A stretch of 64,000 nt of DNA from Rhodanobacter sp. B05 (GCF_002001085.1 NZ_MUNU01000014.1:62001-126000); one strand, 5' to 3'; numbered from the stretch's first letter, positions 16,603-27,990 are shown. Notes: generated by a model from the sequence alone, not told the origin. Made by a program: numbers and translations.

Positions 16603-16706
16603 GGATTTGGCGATCACGGAATGCATGGCGCCACTTGAGCAGATCGCCGGCGCGATGGCAAGTGATCTGGCGCTATATGCCCGGAGGCATGGTCCCGTGC
16701 GGACCC

Positions 16707-17072
16707 TCAAGGCGCCTTGATCCAGTCCGTGGCTTCGTCCAGCTCGGCAGCCCGGAACAGGCGGAACTGTGCCGGGATGGCGAAGCTGAAGGCCGTGACG
16801 GTCATGCGCAACCACGACACGTCGGTCACCAGCGCCACGCGATCCCAGCCGCTGAAATGACGTGCGCCCATCTTGGCGTCATCCCACATCGCCCCGGGAT
16901 CGAAGCCGGTGAAATCCTCGGCGGTGACGTACAACAGGCGCAGCTTGCGATTGAGCGCAAACGCTGCCTCCACGTCGGGCACAATGACGTTCTCGTAGTC
17001 GGCCGAAGTGACCTGGCCGTGGGCGCGAAAACCCACCGTGCCGGCAGGCAATCCCTCGATCTGTGCGATCAC
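16707..17072 (-). CDS. STAS/SpoIIAA-like protein
   Basis: 121 residues. The fold pattern of the SpoIIAA-like STAS family is seen: MIAQIEGLPAGTVGFRAHGQVTSADYENVIVPDVEAA, LRLLYVTAEDFTGFDPGAMWDDAKMG, RVALVTDVSWLRM, FRLFRAAELDEATDWI. Family members are small cytoplasmic proteins of unclear function, sometimes lipid-binding or regulatory. It stands upstream of the asnB leader and its stop is 105 bp from the leader peptide ATG. Confidence 0.8.
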   Translation of the reverse strand: MIAQIEGLPAGTVGFRAHGQVTSADYENVIVPDVEAAFALNRKLRLLYVTAEDFTGFDPGAMWDDAKMGARHFSGWDRVALVTDVSWLRMTVTAFSFAIPAQFRLFRAAELDEATDWIKAP

Positions 17073-17145
17073 GTGCGTTCTCCTTGAATGGCGTGTGCGC
17101 CAGTCTGGGCCAGACCACGTGAAATATGCGCAAGCAGAGCGCCTT

Positions 17146-18852
17146 TCAGGCAGGTTCGATATGGCGCAGCAACAGGCGTGGTGTCTCGCGTCCCTGCCAG
17201 TCGTTGACGATCAGCTCGTAGGCCGCCCGCAGCCGTGGCGGCGGTGGTTGGCCATGGTAGGCATTGAACATCACCGCATCGTGCAGCGTCCCGTCGCGCG
17301 GGTCACGCAGTTGCAGGCGCAGGTGAGTCGCGCCCATCACCTTCCAGCCCGCGCACTCGAACAGGTTGTCGAACAGCGGTTCGGGAAAGGCCTGCCCCCA
17401 CGGCCCGGCCTGGCGCAGCTGGCGCGCCAGCTCCAGCGAGGCGGCGCCGGGCGGCAGCTCGCCGTCGGTATACAGCAGCGCCTGCAGGCGTTCCGGCGCG
17501 ATCAGTTCAGTCGCGATCGCGTCGAACGCGGCGGCAAAGCGCGGGTAGTCGGTCGCCTTCAGGCTCAACCCGGCCGCCATCGCATGGCCGCCGAAGCGCT
17601 CGATCAGCCCCGGCTGGCGCGCATCGATGGCCGCGAGGGCATCGCGAATATGGAAACCGGCGATCGATCGCGCGGAACCGCGCAGATGCTCCGGGTCGTC
17701 CTCGCTGGCCGGCGCAAAGGCGATCACCGGGCGGTGCAGCCGTTCCTTGAGCTTCGAGGCCACCAGGCCGACCACGCCGGCATGCCACGAGGGCTCGTAC
17801 AGGGCGACACCCACCGCCTCGATGTGGTCCAGGCCCGCGGCCATCACCTCGGCTTCAGCCACCATCCCGGCCTGCAGCTCGCGCCGTTCGCGGTTGATGC
17901 CGTCGAGCCGTTCGGCAAGGTGTCGCGCCTGTTCGACATCGTCGGTGAGCAGGCATTCCACGCCCAGCCGCATGTCTTCCAGACGACCGGCCGCATTCAG
18001 GCGCGGACCGACGCTGAAGCCGAGATCGCCGGAGCACACAGTCGCCGGGCTGCGCTTGGCCGCCTCGACCAGGGCTAGAATGCCGGCGCAGGCGCGGCCG
18101 CTGCGGATACGCTGCAGGCCCGCCTCGACCAGTACCCGGTTGTTGAAATCCAGTGGCACCAGGTCGGCCACGGTACCCAGGGCGACAAGGTCGAGCAGGC
18201 ACGACAGATCTGGCTCGACGCGCGGGCTGGCGCCCTGCTCCCGCATCTTCGCGCGCAGGCCCAGCAGCAGGTAGAACATCACGCCCACGCCGGCCAGCAT
18301 CTTGCTGGAAAACAGGTCGCCAGGCAGGTTCGGGTTGACCATCGCGTCGCAGTCCGGCAGTTGCTCCCCGGGCAGGTGGTGATCGGTGACGATGACGCGG
18401 ATGCCGCGCGCCTTCGCCGCAGCCACGCCAGCCACGCTGGCCACGCCGTTGTCCACGGTGACGATCAGTTGCGGTGTCGGTTGCAGCGATTCCACCAGCG
18501 CCGGACTCAGGCCGTAACCGTGCACGAAGCGATTCGGTATGGCGTAGCTCACCCGGCGCGCGCCGAGCAGGCGCAGTCCGCGCACGGCCACGGCGGTGCC
18601 GGTGGCGCCATCGCAGTCGTAGTCGCCGGCGACCACGATGCTCCAGTCGGCGCGGATTGCTTCCAGCAACAGCGTCACGGCGGCATCGATGCCACCCAGT
18701 GTCTGTGGCGACAGCATGCGCGCCAGCCGGTGTTCCACCTCGGCCGGCACCAGCACGCCACGTGCTGCATAGACCTGGCGCAATACCGGATGCACCGAGT
18801 CAGGCCAGTTGCCGGGCGTGCTCCTGCCTTCGCGTCGGCGCAGTTGCAACAT
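17146..18852 (-). CDS. recJ: single-stranded-DNA-specific exonuclease RecJ
   Basis: 568 residues from ATG 18852. The DHH phosphoesterase motifs are present: VAGDYDCDGATGT, VTVDNG and VIVTDHHLPG. The DHHA1 motif is FGGHAMAAGLS, followed by the C-terminal OB-fold domain. RecJ degrades single-stranded DNA 5' to 3' in recombination and mismatch repair. It starts 2 bp after the rpfE-like stop. The frame is open for 14 codons upstream, but these overlap the end of the previous gene. Confidence 0.96.
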   Translation of the reverse strand: MLQLRRREGRSTPGNWPDSVHPVLRQVYAARGVLVPAEVEHRLARMLSPQTLGGIDAAVTLLLEAIRADWSIVVAGDYDCDGATGTAVAVRGLRLLGARRVSYAIPNRFVHGYGLSPALVESLQPTPQLIVTVDNGVASVAGVAAAKARGIRVIVTDHHLPGEQLPDCDAMVNPNLPGDLFSSKMLAGVGVMFYLLLGLRAKMREQGASPRVEPDLSCLLDLVALGTVADLVPLDFNNRVLVEAGLQRIRSGRACAGILALVEAAKRSPATVCSGDLGFSVGPRLNAAGRLEDMRLGVECLLTDDVEQARHLAERLDGINRERRELQAGMVAEAEVMAAGLDHIEAVGVALYEPSWHAGVVGLVASKLKERLHRPVIAFAPASEDDPEHLRGSARSIAGFHIRDALAAIDARQPGLIERFGGHAMAAGLSLKATDYPRFAAAFDAIATELIAPERLQALLYTDGELPPGAASLELARQLRQAGPWGQAFPEPLFDNLFECAGWKVMGATHLRLQLRDPRDGTLHDAVMFNAYHGQPPPPRLRAAYELIVNDWQGRETPRLLLRHIEPA

Positions 18853-18854
18853 GC

Positions 18855-19774
18855 TCAAGGTTTTCCCCCGCGCCAGAAGCGCCAGCGATGCCACGGCCGA
18901 TGCAGCCAGCGTTCACCGCTGGCGAAATGCAACTGCAGCGGATGACGTTCGAACAGCGGCTGCAATGATGGCCACCAAGCGGCAGCGATCTCGCTGGCCG
19001 GCAGATCCTGCAGGTCGATCAGCCACCCCGGGCCCGCCGCCGCTACCGTTTGTGGCGCACGCGCGAGTTGCGCGACATCGGCGCGTGCCGCCAGCGCGCG
19101 CAGGAGCAAGTCGTCACTGATGACACCATCCAGCGCGCTTCGCATCGAATCCGGCAGGCGACCGCCACCCCACAGCCACAGGCTGTTCACCGGTGCCAAC
19201 CCGCGGGCACGGCGTTGGGCATTCAAGGGATGCTGGTGCAGCAGAACCTGGACTTCGTTGAGCAGGATGCGCCACGGGCGCCCTTCTGCGCCAGCCGGCA
19301 AATGCTGCGACAAGTCTTCGCCCATCGCCTGTTCCGGAGCGTCGAACCTCGGCGGCGCAAGACCTGGCGGCAGTTGCACGTGCCAGCGATCTGGCGTGGA
19401 AACGAGCAATTGCATGCCAGCGTCAACGAAGACGGGTTGGAGCGGCTCGGCCAGCGCCTGCGCCTCGGCCATGTCCAGTTGCAGCTGGCCGCAGGCCAGC
19501 AGGCGGGCACCGGTCATGTCCGGTTGCACCCAGGCCGGGTCGGCCGACAGCCAGCAGGTGTCGGCCGCATCGCCCACCAGGTATTCGCGCGTGATCGCCG
19601 CCGCCGGCAGGTTCGCATCGACGCCGACGAAGGATTCGCCGAGCCCCTCCAGGTAGCCGGTTGCGCCGTCATCCAGACGGTCGGTCCGCTGCAGACGTTC
19701 AAGCAGCGGGTGACGCGAGTCGAATGAGCGCCGTGCCGGCAGCCACAGATGCAGCAGCGGTCCGGAACGCGGGC

Positions 19775-19778
<4 letters not shown>
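18855..19778 (-). CDS. rpfE: RpfE-like conserved protein
   Basis: 307 residues from ATG 19778, overlapping the upstream stop by 4 bp (ATGA). A cytoplasmic protein without recognisable catalytic motif: PLLHLWLPARRSF, LVGDAADTCWLSADPAWVQPDMTGARLLACG, a Trp-rich NSLWLWGGGRLP, and a C-terminal Arg/Trp stretch RPWHRWRFWRGGK. In Xanthomonas rpfE lies directly before recJ, next to the genes for diffusible signal factor. The name is based on that position and the general pattern; its biochemical role is not established. Confidence 0.7.
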
Positions 19779-21718
<1,940 letters not shown>

Positions 21719-21923
21719 GAGGGGAACACATCCGGACCGGGCAAGCGCGCACCCGCAGCCGCCCATGATAGCGGTGATGACGCTATTCTCGCCCCATCGG
21801 CGGTTGCGGGCCGCATGTGCGACGAATGCCCAATCCATCGCAATCGACGCAGCCCGGCATGGCGTAACATGGCCGGGTCTGCTAAAACGACGCCGCATAC
21901 AGCCTTGTCTGGAGAGGGGAGCC
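21719..21923. other. divergent intergenic region
   Basis: Promoters for the minus-strand ABC-F gene and the plus-strand secreted protein must lie here. I see no clear sigma-70 hexamers, repeat or small gene. A strong GGAGAGGGG at 21911-21919 is the ribosome binding site of the gene at 21924. Confidence 0.4.
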
Positions 21924-22286
21924 ATGGTCAAGTTCAAGAACAGTTTGCCGATTGTCGCCATGATGATCGCCGCCGCCGGTTTTGCCGTGGCACCGGCGAC
22001 ACATGCTGCCCAATCGACGCATGGCGACAGCCTGCTGATCCATCGCGTGCAGCAGGAACAGGGGATGAACCTGCCCCGTCGCGGCCTGAGCATGAGCCAG
22101 GTGGAGAAGACCTGGGGCGCACCGCAGCGCAAGCTGTCGCCGCGTGGCGGCGATACCGCGAAGCACCCGGTGATCAACCGCTGGGACTACGCCAATTTCA
22201 TCGTGTATTTCGAGCGCAACCACGTCATCCACTCCGTGCTGAACACGCCGGCAGGCAACAACACCGATCCCTCCGCCGTCCACTGA
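21924..22286 (+). CDS. secreted hypothetical protein
   Basis: 120 residues with a signal peptide (MVKFKNSLPIVAMMIAAAGFAVAPATHA, cleavage about residue 28). The mature part has HGDSLLIHRVQQEQGMNLPRRGLSMSQVEKTWGAP, HPVINRWDYANFIVYFERNHVIHSV. The pattern RGLSM..VE..WG.P..K, then W.Y..F.VYFE...V, resembles small periplasmic lipoprotein-like proteins of the SmpA/BamE outline, where a helix pair packs on a sheet. That likeness is structural inference. The ribosome binding site GGAGAGGGG is unusually strong. Confidence 0.75.
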   Translation: MVKFKNSLPIVAMMIAAAGFAVAPATHAAQSTHGDSLLIHRVQQEQGMNLPRRGLSMSQVEKTWGAPQRKLSPRGGDTAKHPVINRWDYANFIVYFERNHVIHSVLNTPAGNNTDPSAVH

Positions 22287-22391
22287 TCCGGCCGCATGTC
22301 GACGCGGTCCGTGGCGACGCGGGCCGCGTTTTTATGTGCAGGGGGCCTGGCCTTTACACTTGGCGACCTGTTCCCGCGCGAGAGCAATTTC

Positions 22392-23426
22392 ATGACCGAT
22401 CTATCGTTGCGCCTGCCGGCGGAATGGGAACCGCAGGCGGCGATCCTGATCGCCTGGCCGCATGCCGAAACCGACTGGGCCGAGCGGCTGACATCGGTGG
22501 AAACCACCTACGTGGCCCTGGCCGCCGCCGTGACGCGCTTCCAGCCACTGGTTGTGGTGGTGGCCGACGACGCGCTGCAGCGGCATGTCGCGAGCCTGCT
22601 GGAAGTGGCCGGCGTCAATCCCGCGCACGTGCGCTTCGTCGCCCTGCCCTACGACGACACCTGGCTGCGCGACTCCGGCCCGGTCACGCTGAAGGCGGCT
22701 GACGGGAAATCCCAGCTCACCGACTTCCGCTTCACCGGCTGGGGCGGCAAGTTCGGCGCCGAGCAGGACGATGCACTCGTCTCCGGACTGGTGGCTGCCG
22801 GCATCTTCGGCCACGCGACGCACAAGCGGATCGACTGGGCGCTGGAAGGCGGTGGCATCGAAAGCGATGGCGCCGGCACCGTGCTGACGACCTGGCGCTG
22901 CCTGGCGCAACGACACCCGGAACAGTCGCGCGACGAGATGAGCACGATCCTGCGCGACAGCCTGCACGCGTCGCGCATCCTGTGGCTGGACCACGGCTAC
23001 CTCGAAGGCGACGACACCGACGCGCACATCGACACCCTGGCGCGCTTTGCGCCGGACGATCGCATCGTGTTCCAGGCTTGCGACGATGCCGTCGATCCGC
23101 ACCACGACGAGTTGCAGCGGATGGCCACCGAGCTAGCCGCGTTGCGCACCAGGGACGGGCGACCGTACCAACTCCATCCCCTGCCCTGGCCGCGGCCGAT
23201 CCTTGACGGAGGCCGCCGCCTGGCGGCCTCTTACGCGAACTATCTGATCGTCAACGGTGCCGTGCTGGTCCCTGCCTACGGCGATCCGGCCGACGCCGAG
23301 GCCGCTCGCATCATCGGCGTGGCCCATCCGGGCCGCGAGATCGTGCCGGTGCCCTGCCGCCCGCTGATCTGGCAGAACGGCAGCCTGCATTGCATCACCA
23401 TGCAACTGCCCGCCGGGATCGCCTGA
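22392..23426 (+). CDS. aguA: agmatine deiminase
   Basis: 344 residues from ATG 22392. The pentein-fold guanidine-modifying signatures are present: DDTWLRDSGPV, LEGGGIESDGAGTVLTT, HGYLEGDDTDAHIDTLARF, and the C-terminal catalytic Cys in NGSLHCITMQ. It hydrolyses agmatine to N-carbamoylputrescine and ammonia. The next step enzyme, aguB, is at 25544 on the same strand, separated by a ClC channel gene on the other strand. The frame is open 32 codons further upstream, but ATG 22392 aligns with the family start (LPAEWEPQAAILIAWP). Confidence 0.93.
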   Translation: MTDLSLRLPAEWEPQAAILIAWPHAETDWAERLTSVETTYVALAAAVTRFQPLVVVVADDALQRHVASLLEVAGVNPAHVRFVALPYDDTWLRDSGPVTLKAADGKSQLTDFRFTGWGGKFGAEQDDALVSGLVAAGIFGHATHKRIDWALEGGGIESDGAGTVLTTWRCLAQRHPEQSRDEMSTILRDSLHASRILWLDHGYLEGDDTDAHIDTLARFAPDDRIVFQACDDAVDPHHDELQRMATELAALRTRDGRPYQLHPLPWPRPILDGGRRLAASYANYLIVNGAVLVPAYGDPADAEAARIIGVAHPGREIVPVPCRPLIWQNGSLHCITMQLPAGIA

Positions 23427-23435
23427 GGCGCAGTC

Positions 23436-25265
23436 TCATGGCTTGTTGTCGCTTTGCGCCGCCACCTTGCCATTGCCGAAAAAGCGCTCTCGCACCCGCT
23501 CCTCGTCGTGGAAGTGGGTGTACGGCTTGAGCAGGTCGTAACGGGTAATCATGCCGAGCAGGTGACGATCGTCGATGGACACCACGACCGGGATCCGGTC
23601 CAGCTTTTCCACCGCCATGCGCACCGCCACGCTGCGGCAGCTTTCGTCCGGAAACGCCACCACCGGGTCGACATCCAGGACGTCGGCAAGGATGCTGTTG
23701 TCATCGATATGGTTCTCGCGCCACTGGTTCAGCACCTGCCGGTTGACCACGTTCAACAACTTCCCGTCGGCATCGACCACTGGATAGGCGCGGTATTTTT
23801 GCTGCGCGTCGAAGTGGTTTGCGGCCAGCTCATGCACGCTGATGCTGCCGGGCACGCTGAGGATGCCGGTGGTCATCACTTCCTTGATCGCCATGTGTTC
23901 CAGCCGGTCCACCGAATATTCGCGAAACACGTCGCGGCCACGGCGCGCGATCTTCTCGGTCAGGATGGAACGTTTCATCAGGAATACGCTGACACCGTAA
24001 GCCACGATGCACGTCACCAGCAACGCGGGTAGTGCGGTGGCGTTACGCGTGAGTTCCAACGCGAACAATATCGAGGTGAAAGGCGAGCGCATGACCCCGG
24101 TCAACATGGCCACCATGCCCAGCAGCGGCCACAGCAGCGGTTGCGATCCCGGGAAAAACATCGCCTCCAGGCCGCCCAGACCAGCACCCAGAGCCAACAG
24201 GGGCGCCAGGATGCCGCCTGACGTGCCCGAGCTCAGGTAGATGACCCACATCAGCGATTTGACGATCATGAAAACCACGATCGCGCTGCCCACCATCTGG
24301 CCGGTCAGCAGCTTGTCGATGACGCCATAACCCACGCCCAGCGCTTGCGGTTCCAGCCAACCGCCCAGGCCGACGGCAAGCGCGCCGATCGCCGGCCACC
24401 ACATCCAGTGCACCGGCAATTTGTGAAACAGATCCTCGGATTTGTAGATCATGGCCGACAGCAAGGTGGCCAGCAATCCGCCGAATACCCCGCTGACCGC
24501 CGCCATGGCCAGGACAACGGTGTCCGGATGGAATGTAACGTCCAGTGCAAACAACGGCCCGGGGCCAATCAGGTACGGGCGCAAGCCCGCGGCCACGAAA
24601 CAGGCAATGGCGACCGGGATCGTGCTGCGCGGGCGCAACTCGAACAGCAACAGCTCGACCGCCAGCAGCGTGGCTGCGATCGGCGTGTCAAAAGTTGCCG
24701 CCATACCTGCACAGGCACCAGCTACCAGCAGCGTGCGCCGTTCGATCGAGGTCAGGTAGAACACCTGCCCCATCAGCGAGCCAACCGCGCCGCCGGTCAT
24801 GATGATCGGGCCTTCCGCACCGAACGGCCCACCGGTGCCAATGGCAATGGCCGACGCCAGCGGTTTCAGGATGGCCACCTTCAGCATCATCTTGCTCTTG
24901 CGGAACAGGATCGCCTCCAGCGCTTCGGGGATGCCGTGACCACGGATGCGTTCGGTACCGAAGCGAGCCATCAGGCCGATCAACAGGCCGCCCACCACCG
25001 GTGCCACCAGGATGACCCAGGTCGGCGCGCCCAGCACGGAAGGTGCGGTGAAATCGAACGACCACTGTCCGGCGAAGGCGAGGTGCGTCACCAGGCCGAT
25101 CAACCGGTACAGCAGCCACGCGACCAGTGCGGCGGCAATCCCGACGAAAACCGCCATCAGCGACAGCTTGAGGATGCTGACGCTGGGCCGAAAATCGCTT
25201 TGGCTGAGGGTGTCCTGTTTCCAGCGCTGATAGGTGCGCTGAAGGAAGTGTCCGAACCGGCTCAT
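23436..25265 (-). CDS. ClC-family chloride channel/transporter with CBS domains
   Basis: 609 residues. About eleven hydrophobic helices contain the ClC ion-path motifs: RGHGIPEALE (variant of GSGIPE), GPFGAEGPIIM with the gating Glu, and SSGTSGGILAPLLALG. Two C-terminal CBS domains (VMTTGILSVPGSISVHELA and LADVLDVDPVVAFPDESC) regulate opening by ligand binding. The retained gating Glu favours Cl-/H+ exchange, but the proton-path Glu was not checked. The gene stops 10 bp from the end of aguA (convergent) and interrupts the usual aguA-aguB pairing. Confidence 0.93.
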   Translation of the reverse strand: MSRFGHFLQRTYQRWKQDTLSQSDFRPSVSILKLSLMAVFVGIAAALVAWLLYRLIGLVTHLAFAGQWSFDFTAPSVLGAPTWVILVAPVVGGLLIGLMARFGTERIRGHGIPEALEAILFRKSKMMLKVAILKPLASAIAIGTGGPFGAEGPIIMTGGAVGSLMGQVFYLTSIERRTLLVAGACAGMAATFDTPIAATLLAVELLLFELRPRSTIPVAIACFVAAGLRPYLIGPGPLFALDVTFHPDTVVLAMAAVSGVFGGLLATLLSAMIYKSEDLFHKLPVHWMWWPAIGALAVGLGGWLEPQALGVGYGVIDKLLTGQMVGSAIVVFMIVKSLMWVIYLSSGTSGGILAPLLALGAGLGGLEAMFFPGSQPLLWPLLGMVAMLTGVMRSPFTSILFALELTRNATALPALLVTCIVAYGVSVFLMKRSILTEKIARRGRDVFREYSVDRLEHMAIKEVMTTGILSVPGSISVHELAANHFDAQQKYRAYPVVDADGKLLNVVNRQVLNQWRENHIDDNSILADVLDVDPVVAFPDESCRSVAVRMAVEKLDRIPVVVSIDDRHLLGMITRYDLLKPYTHFHDEERVRERFFGNGKVAAQSDNKP

Positions 25266-25540
25266 GTTGCACTGTTCCCCATGGTGTTCGAACCCGAAGT
25301 ACCGATGCCATGACGAGGCGACGACTGCCCGCGCGGATCAGATTAGCGGAATGGGCAACGGTTATCAGGTCATTTCTGCGCGCCTGCGCTGTGTGTCCGG
25401 GTGGACTGCGGCAATCCGCTCAAACCCATGGATCGCCAGCCTCGGCCAGCCAATCCCGCAGCAGCCCTGCCAGCGGGTTCGCCACCGGGCCGGAGGCGGT
25501 TCGCTACACTATGGCCCGACGCCACCGGCGGCAGGATTCG
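25266..25540. other. divergent intergenic region between the ClC gene and aguB
   Basis: No gene or clear repeat is seen. The sequence is of normal GC content. It should hold promoters for both flanking genes, but I cannot assign hexamers with confidence. Confidence 0.4.
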
Positions 25541-25543
25541 ATG

Positions 25544-26434
25544 ATGACCCGCAAGACCCTCAAGGTTGCCCTGCTGCAGGAAACCGACCGCGGCAGCCGC
25601 GACACCAATCTCGACGCGATCGAGGCCGGTCTGCGCGAAGCCGCGGCCGCCGGTGCCGAACTGGTGCTGTTGCAGGAACTGCACAACGGCCCGTACTTCT
25701 GCCAGCACGAGTCGGTGGAGGTGTTCGACCAGGCCGAGCGCATTCCCGGGCCCGGCACCGAACGGATCGGCAAGCTGGCCGAGGAGCTGAAGCTGGTGGT
25801 CGTCGCCTCCCTGTTCGAGCGCCGCGCGGCCGGGCTGTACCACAACACGGCCGTGGTGTTCGACCGCTCGGCGACGGTCGCCGGGGTCTACCGCAAGATG
25901 CACATCCCCGACGATCCGGCGTTCTACGAAAAGTTCTACTTCACCCCCGGCGACCTGGGCTTCGAGCCGATCGACACTTCGGTCGGTCGCCTCGGCGTGC
26001 TGGTGTGCTGGGACCAGTGGTATCCGGAAGCGGCGCGCCTGATGACACTGGCTGGCGCCGAGCTGCTGCTCTATCCCACCGCGATCGGTTGGGACCCGCA
26101 CGACGCGCAGGCCGAAAAGGATCGCCAGCGCGACGCGTGGATCACCGTCCAGCGCGGCCACGCCGTGGCCAATGGGTTGCCCCTGCTCTCGTGCAATCGC
26201 ACCGGGTTCGAGGCCGACCCGTCCGGCGTGGGCGCCGGGATCCGGTTCTGGGGCTCCAGCTTCGTGGCAGGACCGCAGGGCGAATTCCTGGCTCGGGCCG
26301 GTACCGACGGGCGCGAACTGCTGCTGGCGGACATCGATCTGGCGCGCAGTGAGCACGTGCGCCGGATCTGGCCCTTCCTGCGCGATCGACGCATCGACGC
26401 CTACGCCGACCTACTCAAACGCTTCCGTGACTGA
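25544..26434 (+). CDS. aguB: N-carbamoylputrescine amidase
   Basis: 296 residues. It is a nitrilase-superfamily amidase with the Glu-Lys-Cys triad: E45 (LLQELHNGPYF), K118 (YRKMHIPD) and C155 (LVCWDQWYPEAAR). The IPDDPAFYEKFYFTPGD segment is characteristic of AguB. It converts N-carbamoylputrescine to putrescine, CO2 and ammonia, completing agmatine degradation with aguA (22392). GCAGGA precedes the tandem ATGATG; the second ATG (25544) has the better spacing. Confidence 0.95.
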   Translation: MTRKTLKVALLQETDRGSRDTNLDAIEAGLREAAAAGAELVLLQELHNGPYFCQHESVEVFDQAERIPGPGTERIGKLAEELKLVVVASLFERRAAGLYHNTAVVFDRSATVAGVYRKMHIPDDPAFYEKFYFTPGDLGFEPIDTSVGRLGVLVCWDQWYPEAARLMTLAGAELLLYPTAIGWDPHDAQAEKDRQRDAWITVQRGHAVANGLPLLSCNRTGFEADPSGVGAGIRFWGSSFVAGPQGEFLARAGTDGRELLLADIDLARSEHVRRIWPFLRDRRIDAYADLLKRFRD

Positions 26435-26512
26435 CGCCGCCGGCACTCGCTTGTTCCGCACGCGCGTCGCCCCCATCCATGGGTTTCTTCCGACGACCAG
26501 CGCACCGACCGC

Positions 26513-27745
26513 ATGAGTGTTCCTGAAACCGAAGTCACCCCGTTGCCGGCCCTGGTCGGGCAGCCACTCGAGCATGTCCAGCGTGACGGCGTGGACTACG
26601 TGGTGCTGGGTACGGCCCATGTCTCGCGCAGCAGCAAGGAGGCGGTCGAGGCTTTGCTCGCCCACGAGCATTTCGATGCGGTCGCCGTGGAATTGTGCGA
26701 GAGCCGTGCCCAGGGCATGCGCGATCCCGAAGCGTTCAAGCAGATGGATCTGTTCCAGGTGATCCGCCAGGGCAAGGCCGGCATGGTTGCCGCAAGCCTG
26801 GTGCTGTCGACGTTCCAGAAGCGCCTGGCCGACCAGTCCGGCATCCAGCCCGGCGCCGAGATGAAGGCCGCGATGGATGGCGCCGACCAGCGCGGGTTGC
26901 CAGTCTGGCTGATCGATCGTGAAGTTGGCACTACGCTGAAGCGCGCCTGGCGCAGCGTCGGCTTCTGGCAGCGCTTCGGCCTGCTCGGTGGTCTGCTGGC
27001 CAGTGTGTTCGAACGTGAGGACATTGCGCAGGAAGAAGTCGAAAAACTCAAACAGAGCGACCTGCTGGAAAGCGCGTTCAGCGAATTCGCCAGCGGATCG
27101 AAACCGCTCTACGAAAGCCTGATCGGCGAGCGCGACGCCTTCATGGCCGCGCGCCTGCGCGAGGAAGCCACACGCCATGCGACAACCGACCCGCGTCGCG
27201 TACTGGTGGTCGTCGGCGCCGGTCACCTCAAGGGGCTGTGCACGTTGTTGCGCGAGCAGCAGGACGAGCCCGCGCTGAAAGTCGCCGAACTGGCGCAGAC
27301 CCCGCCCAAGGCACGCTGGCCGAAATGGCTGGCTGCCGGTCTGGTGCTGCTGGTGTTCGCGGCGATTGCCTGGGCATTTCACAAGAATGCGACCCTGGGC
27401 ACGCAGGCGCTGCTGGCCTGGGTGCTGTTCACGGGCGGCTTTGCCGCACTGGGCGCACTGGCTGCGGGCGGCCACCCGGTCAGCATCGTCGCCGCCTTCA
27501 TCGCCGCACCGATCAAGCCGTTTCGCCCCGGCATTCCCGCCGGCGGCATCAGCGCCATGGCCGAGGCCTGGGTGCGACGCCCACGGGTGGCCGATTTCGA
27601 CAGCCTTCGCGACGACATCGTGCACTGGAGCGGCTGGTGGAAGAACCGCGTCGCCCGCACCCTGCTCAACTTCATCCTGGTCAGCGTGGGCACCCTGATC
27701 GGCGAATACAGCGCCGGCTTCCATATCTTCAAAAGCCTGATCTGA
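26513..27745 (+). CDS. TraB/PrgY-family membrane protein
   Basis: 410 residues. The N-terminal TraB/GumN-type domain has LGTAHVSRSSKEAVEALL, VAVELCESRAQGM and GAGHLKGL, residues of a predicted metalloprotease-like fold. The C-terminal third has about four membrane segments (WLAAGLVLLVFAAIAWAF, ALLAWVLFTGGFAALGALA, SIVAAFIAAPI, LLNFILVSVGTLIGEY). PrgY of Enterococcus blocks a mating pheromone; archaeal and proteobacterial members are uncharacterised. Function here is unknown. It follows aguB by 78 bp and precedes the tRNA cluster. Confidence 0.85.
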   Translation: MSVPETEVTPLPALVGQPLEHVQRDGVDYVVLGTAHVSRSSKEAVEALLAHEHFDAVAVELCESRAQGMRDPEAFKQMDLFQVIRQGKAGMVAASLVLSTFQKRLADQSGIQPGAEMKAAMDGADQRGLPVWLIDREVGTTLKRAWRSVGFWQRFGLLGGLLASVFEREDIAQEEVEKLKQSDLLESAFSEFASGSKPLYESLIGERDAFMAARLREEATRHATTDPRRVLVVVGAGHLKGLCTLLREQQDEPALKVAELAQTPPKARWPKWLAAGLVLLVFAAIAWAFHKNATLGTQALLAWVLFTGGFAALGALAAGGHPVSIVAAFIAAPIKPFRPGIPAGGISAMAEAWVRRPRVADFDSLRDDIVHWSGWWKNRVARTLLNFILVSVGTLIGEYSAGFHIFKSLI

Positions 27746-27830
27746 AGCAATCCGGCGCAGGGTCGACACGCCACTGCGTGCTACGATTCGCGCCGCCGCG
27801 CACAGCCTTCGTCATGTGCGCCGGCCCCAG

Positions 27831-27917
27831 GCCTGGGTGGCGAAACCGGTATACGCAAGGGACTTAAAATCCCTCGGCCGCAAGGCCATGCGGGTTCGAC
27901 CCCCGCCCCAGGCACCA
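27831..27917 (+). tRNA. tRNA-Leu (anticodon TAA)
   Basis: The acceptor stem GCCTGGG pairs with CCCAGGC. The anticodon loop CTTAAAA reads TAA. A long variable arm (TCGGCCGCAAGGCCA) is typical of Leu. T arm GGGTTCGACCCC, discriminator A, and CCA is encoded (27915-27917). It is oriented opposite to the Cys and Gly tRNA genes that follow. Confidence 0.96.
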
Positions 27918-27936
27918 TCCCCGGATTATTCGCAAC

Positions 27937-27963
27937 AAAAAACCCGCCAGCGGCGGGTTTTTC
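27937..27963. terminator. bidirectional terminator between tRNA-Leu and tRNA-Cys
   Basis: CCCGCC (27943-27948) and GGCGGG (27952-27957) form a stem with a 3-nt loop. It is preceded by six A and followed by six T, so it can serve the plus-strand tRNA-Leu and the minus-strand tRNA-Cys. Confidence 0.88.
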
Positions 27964-27990
27964 TTGGCTGACGGACAGCCGCTTGTGCAA

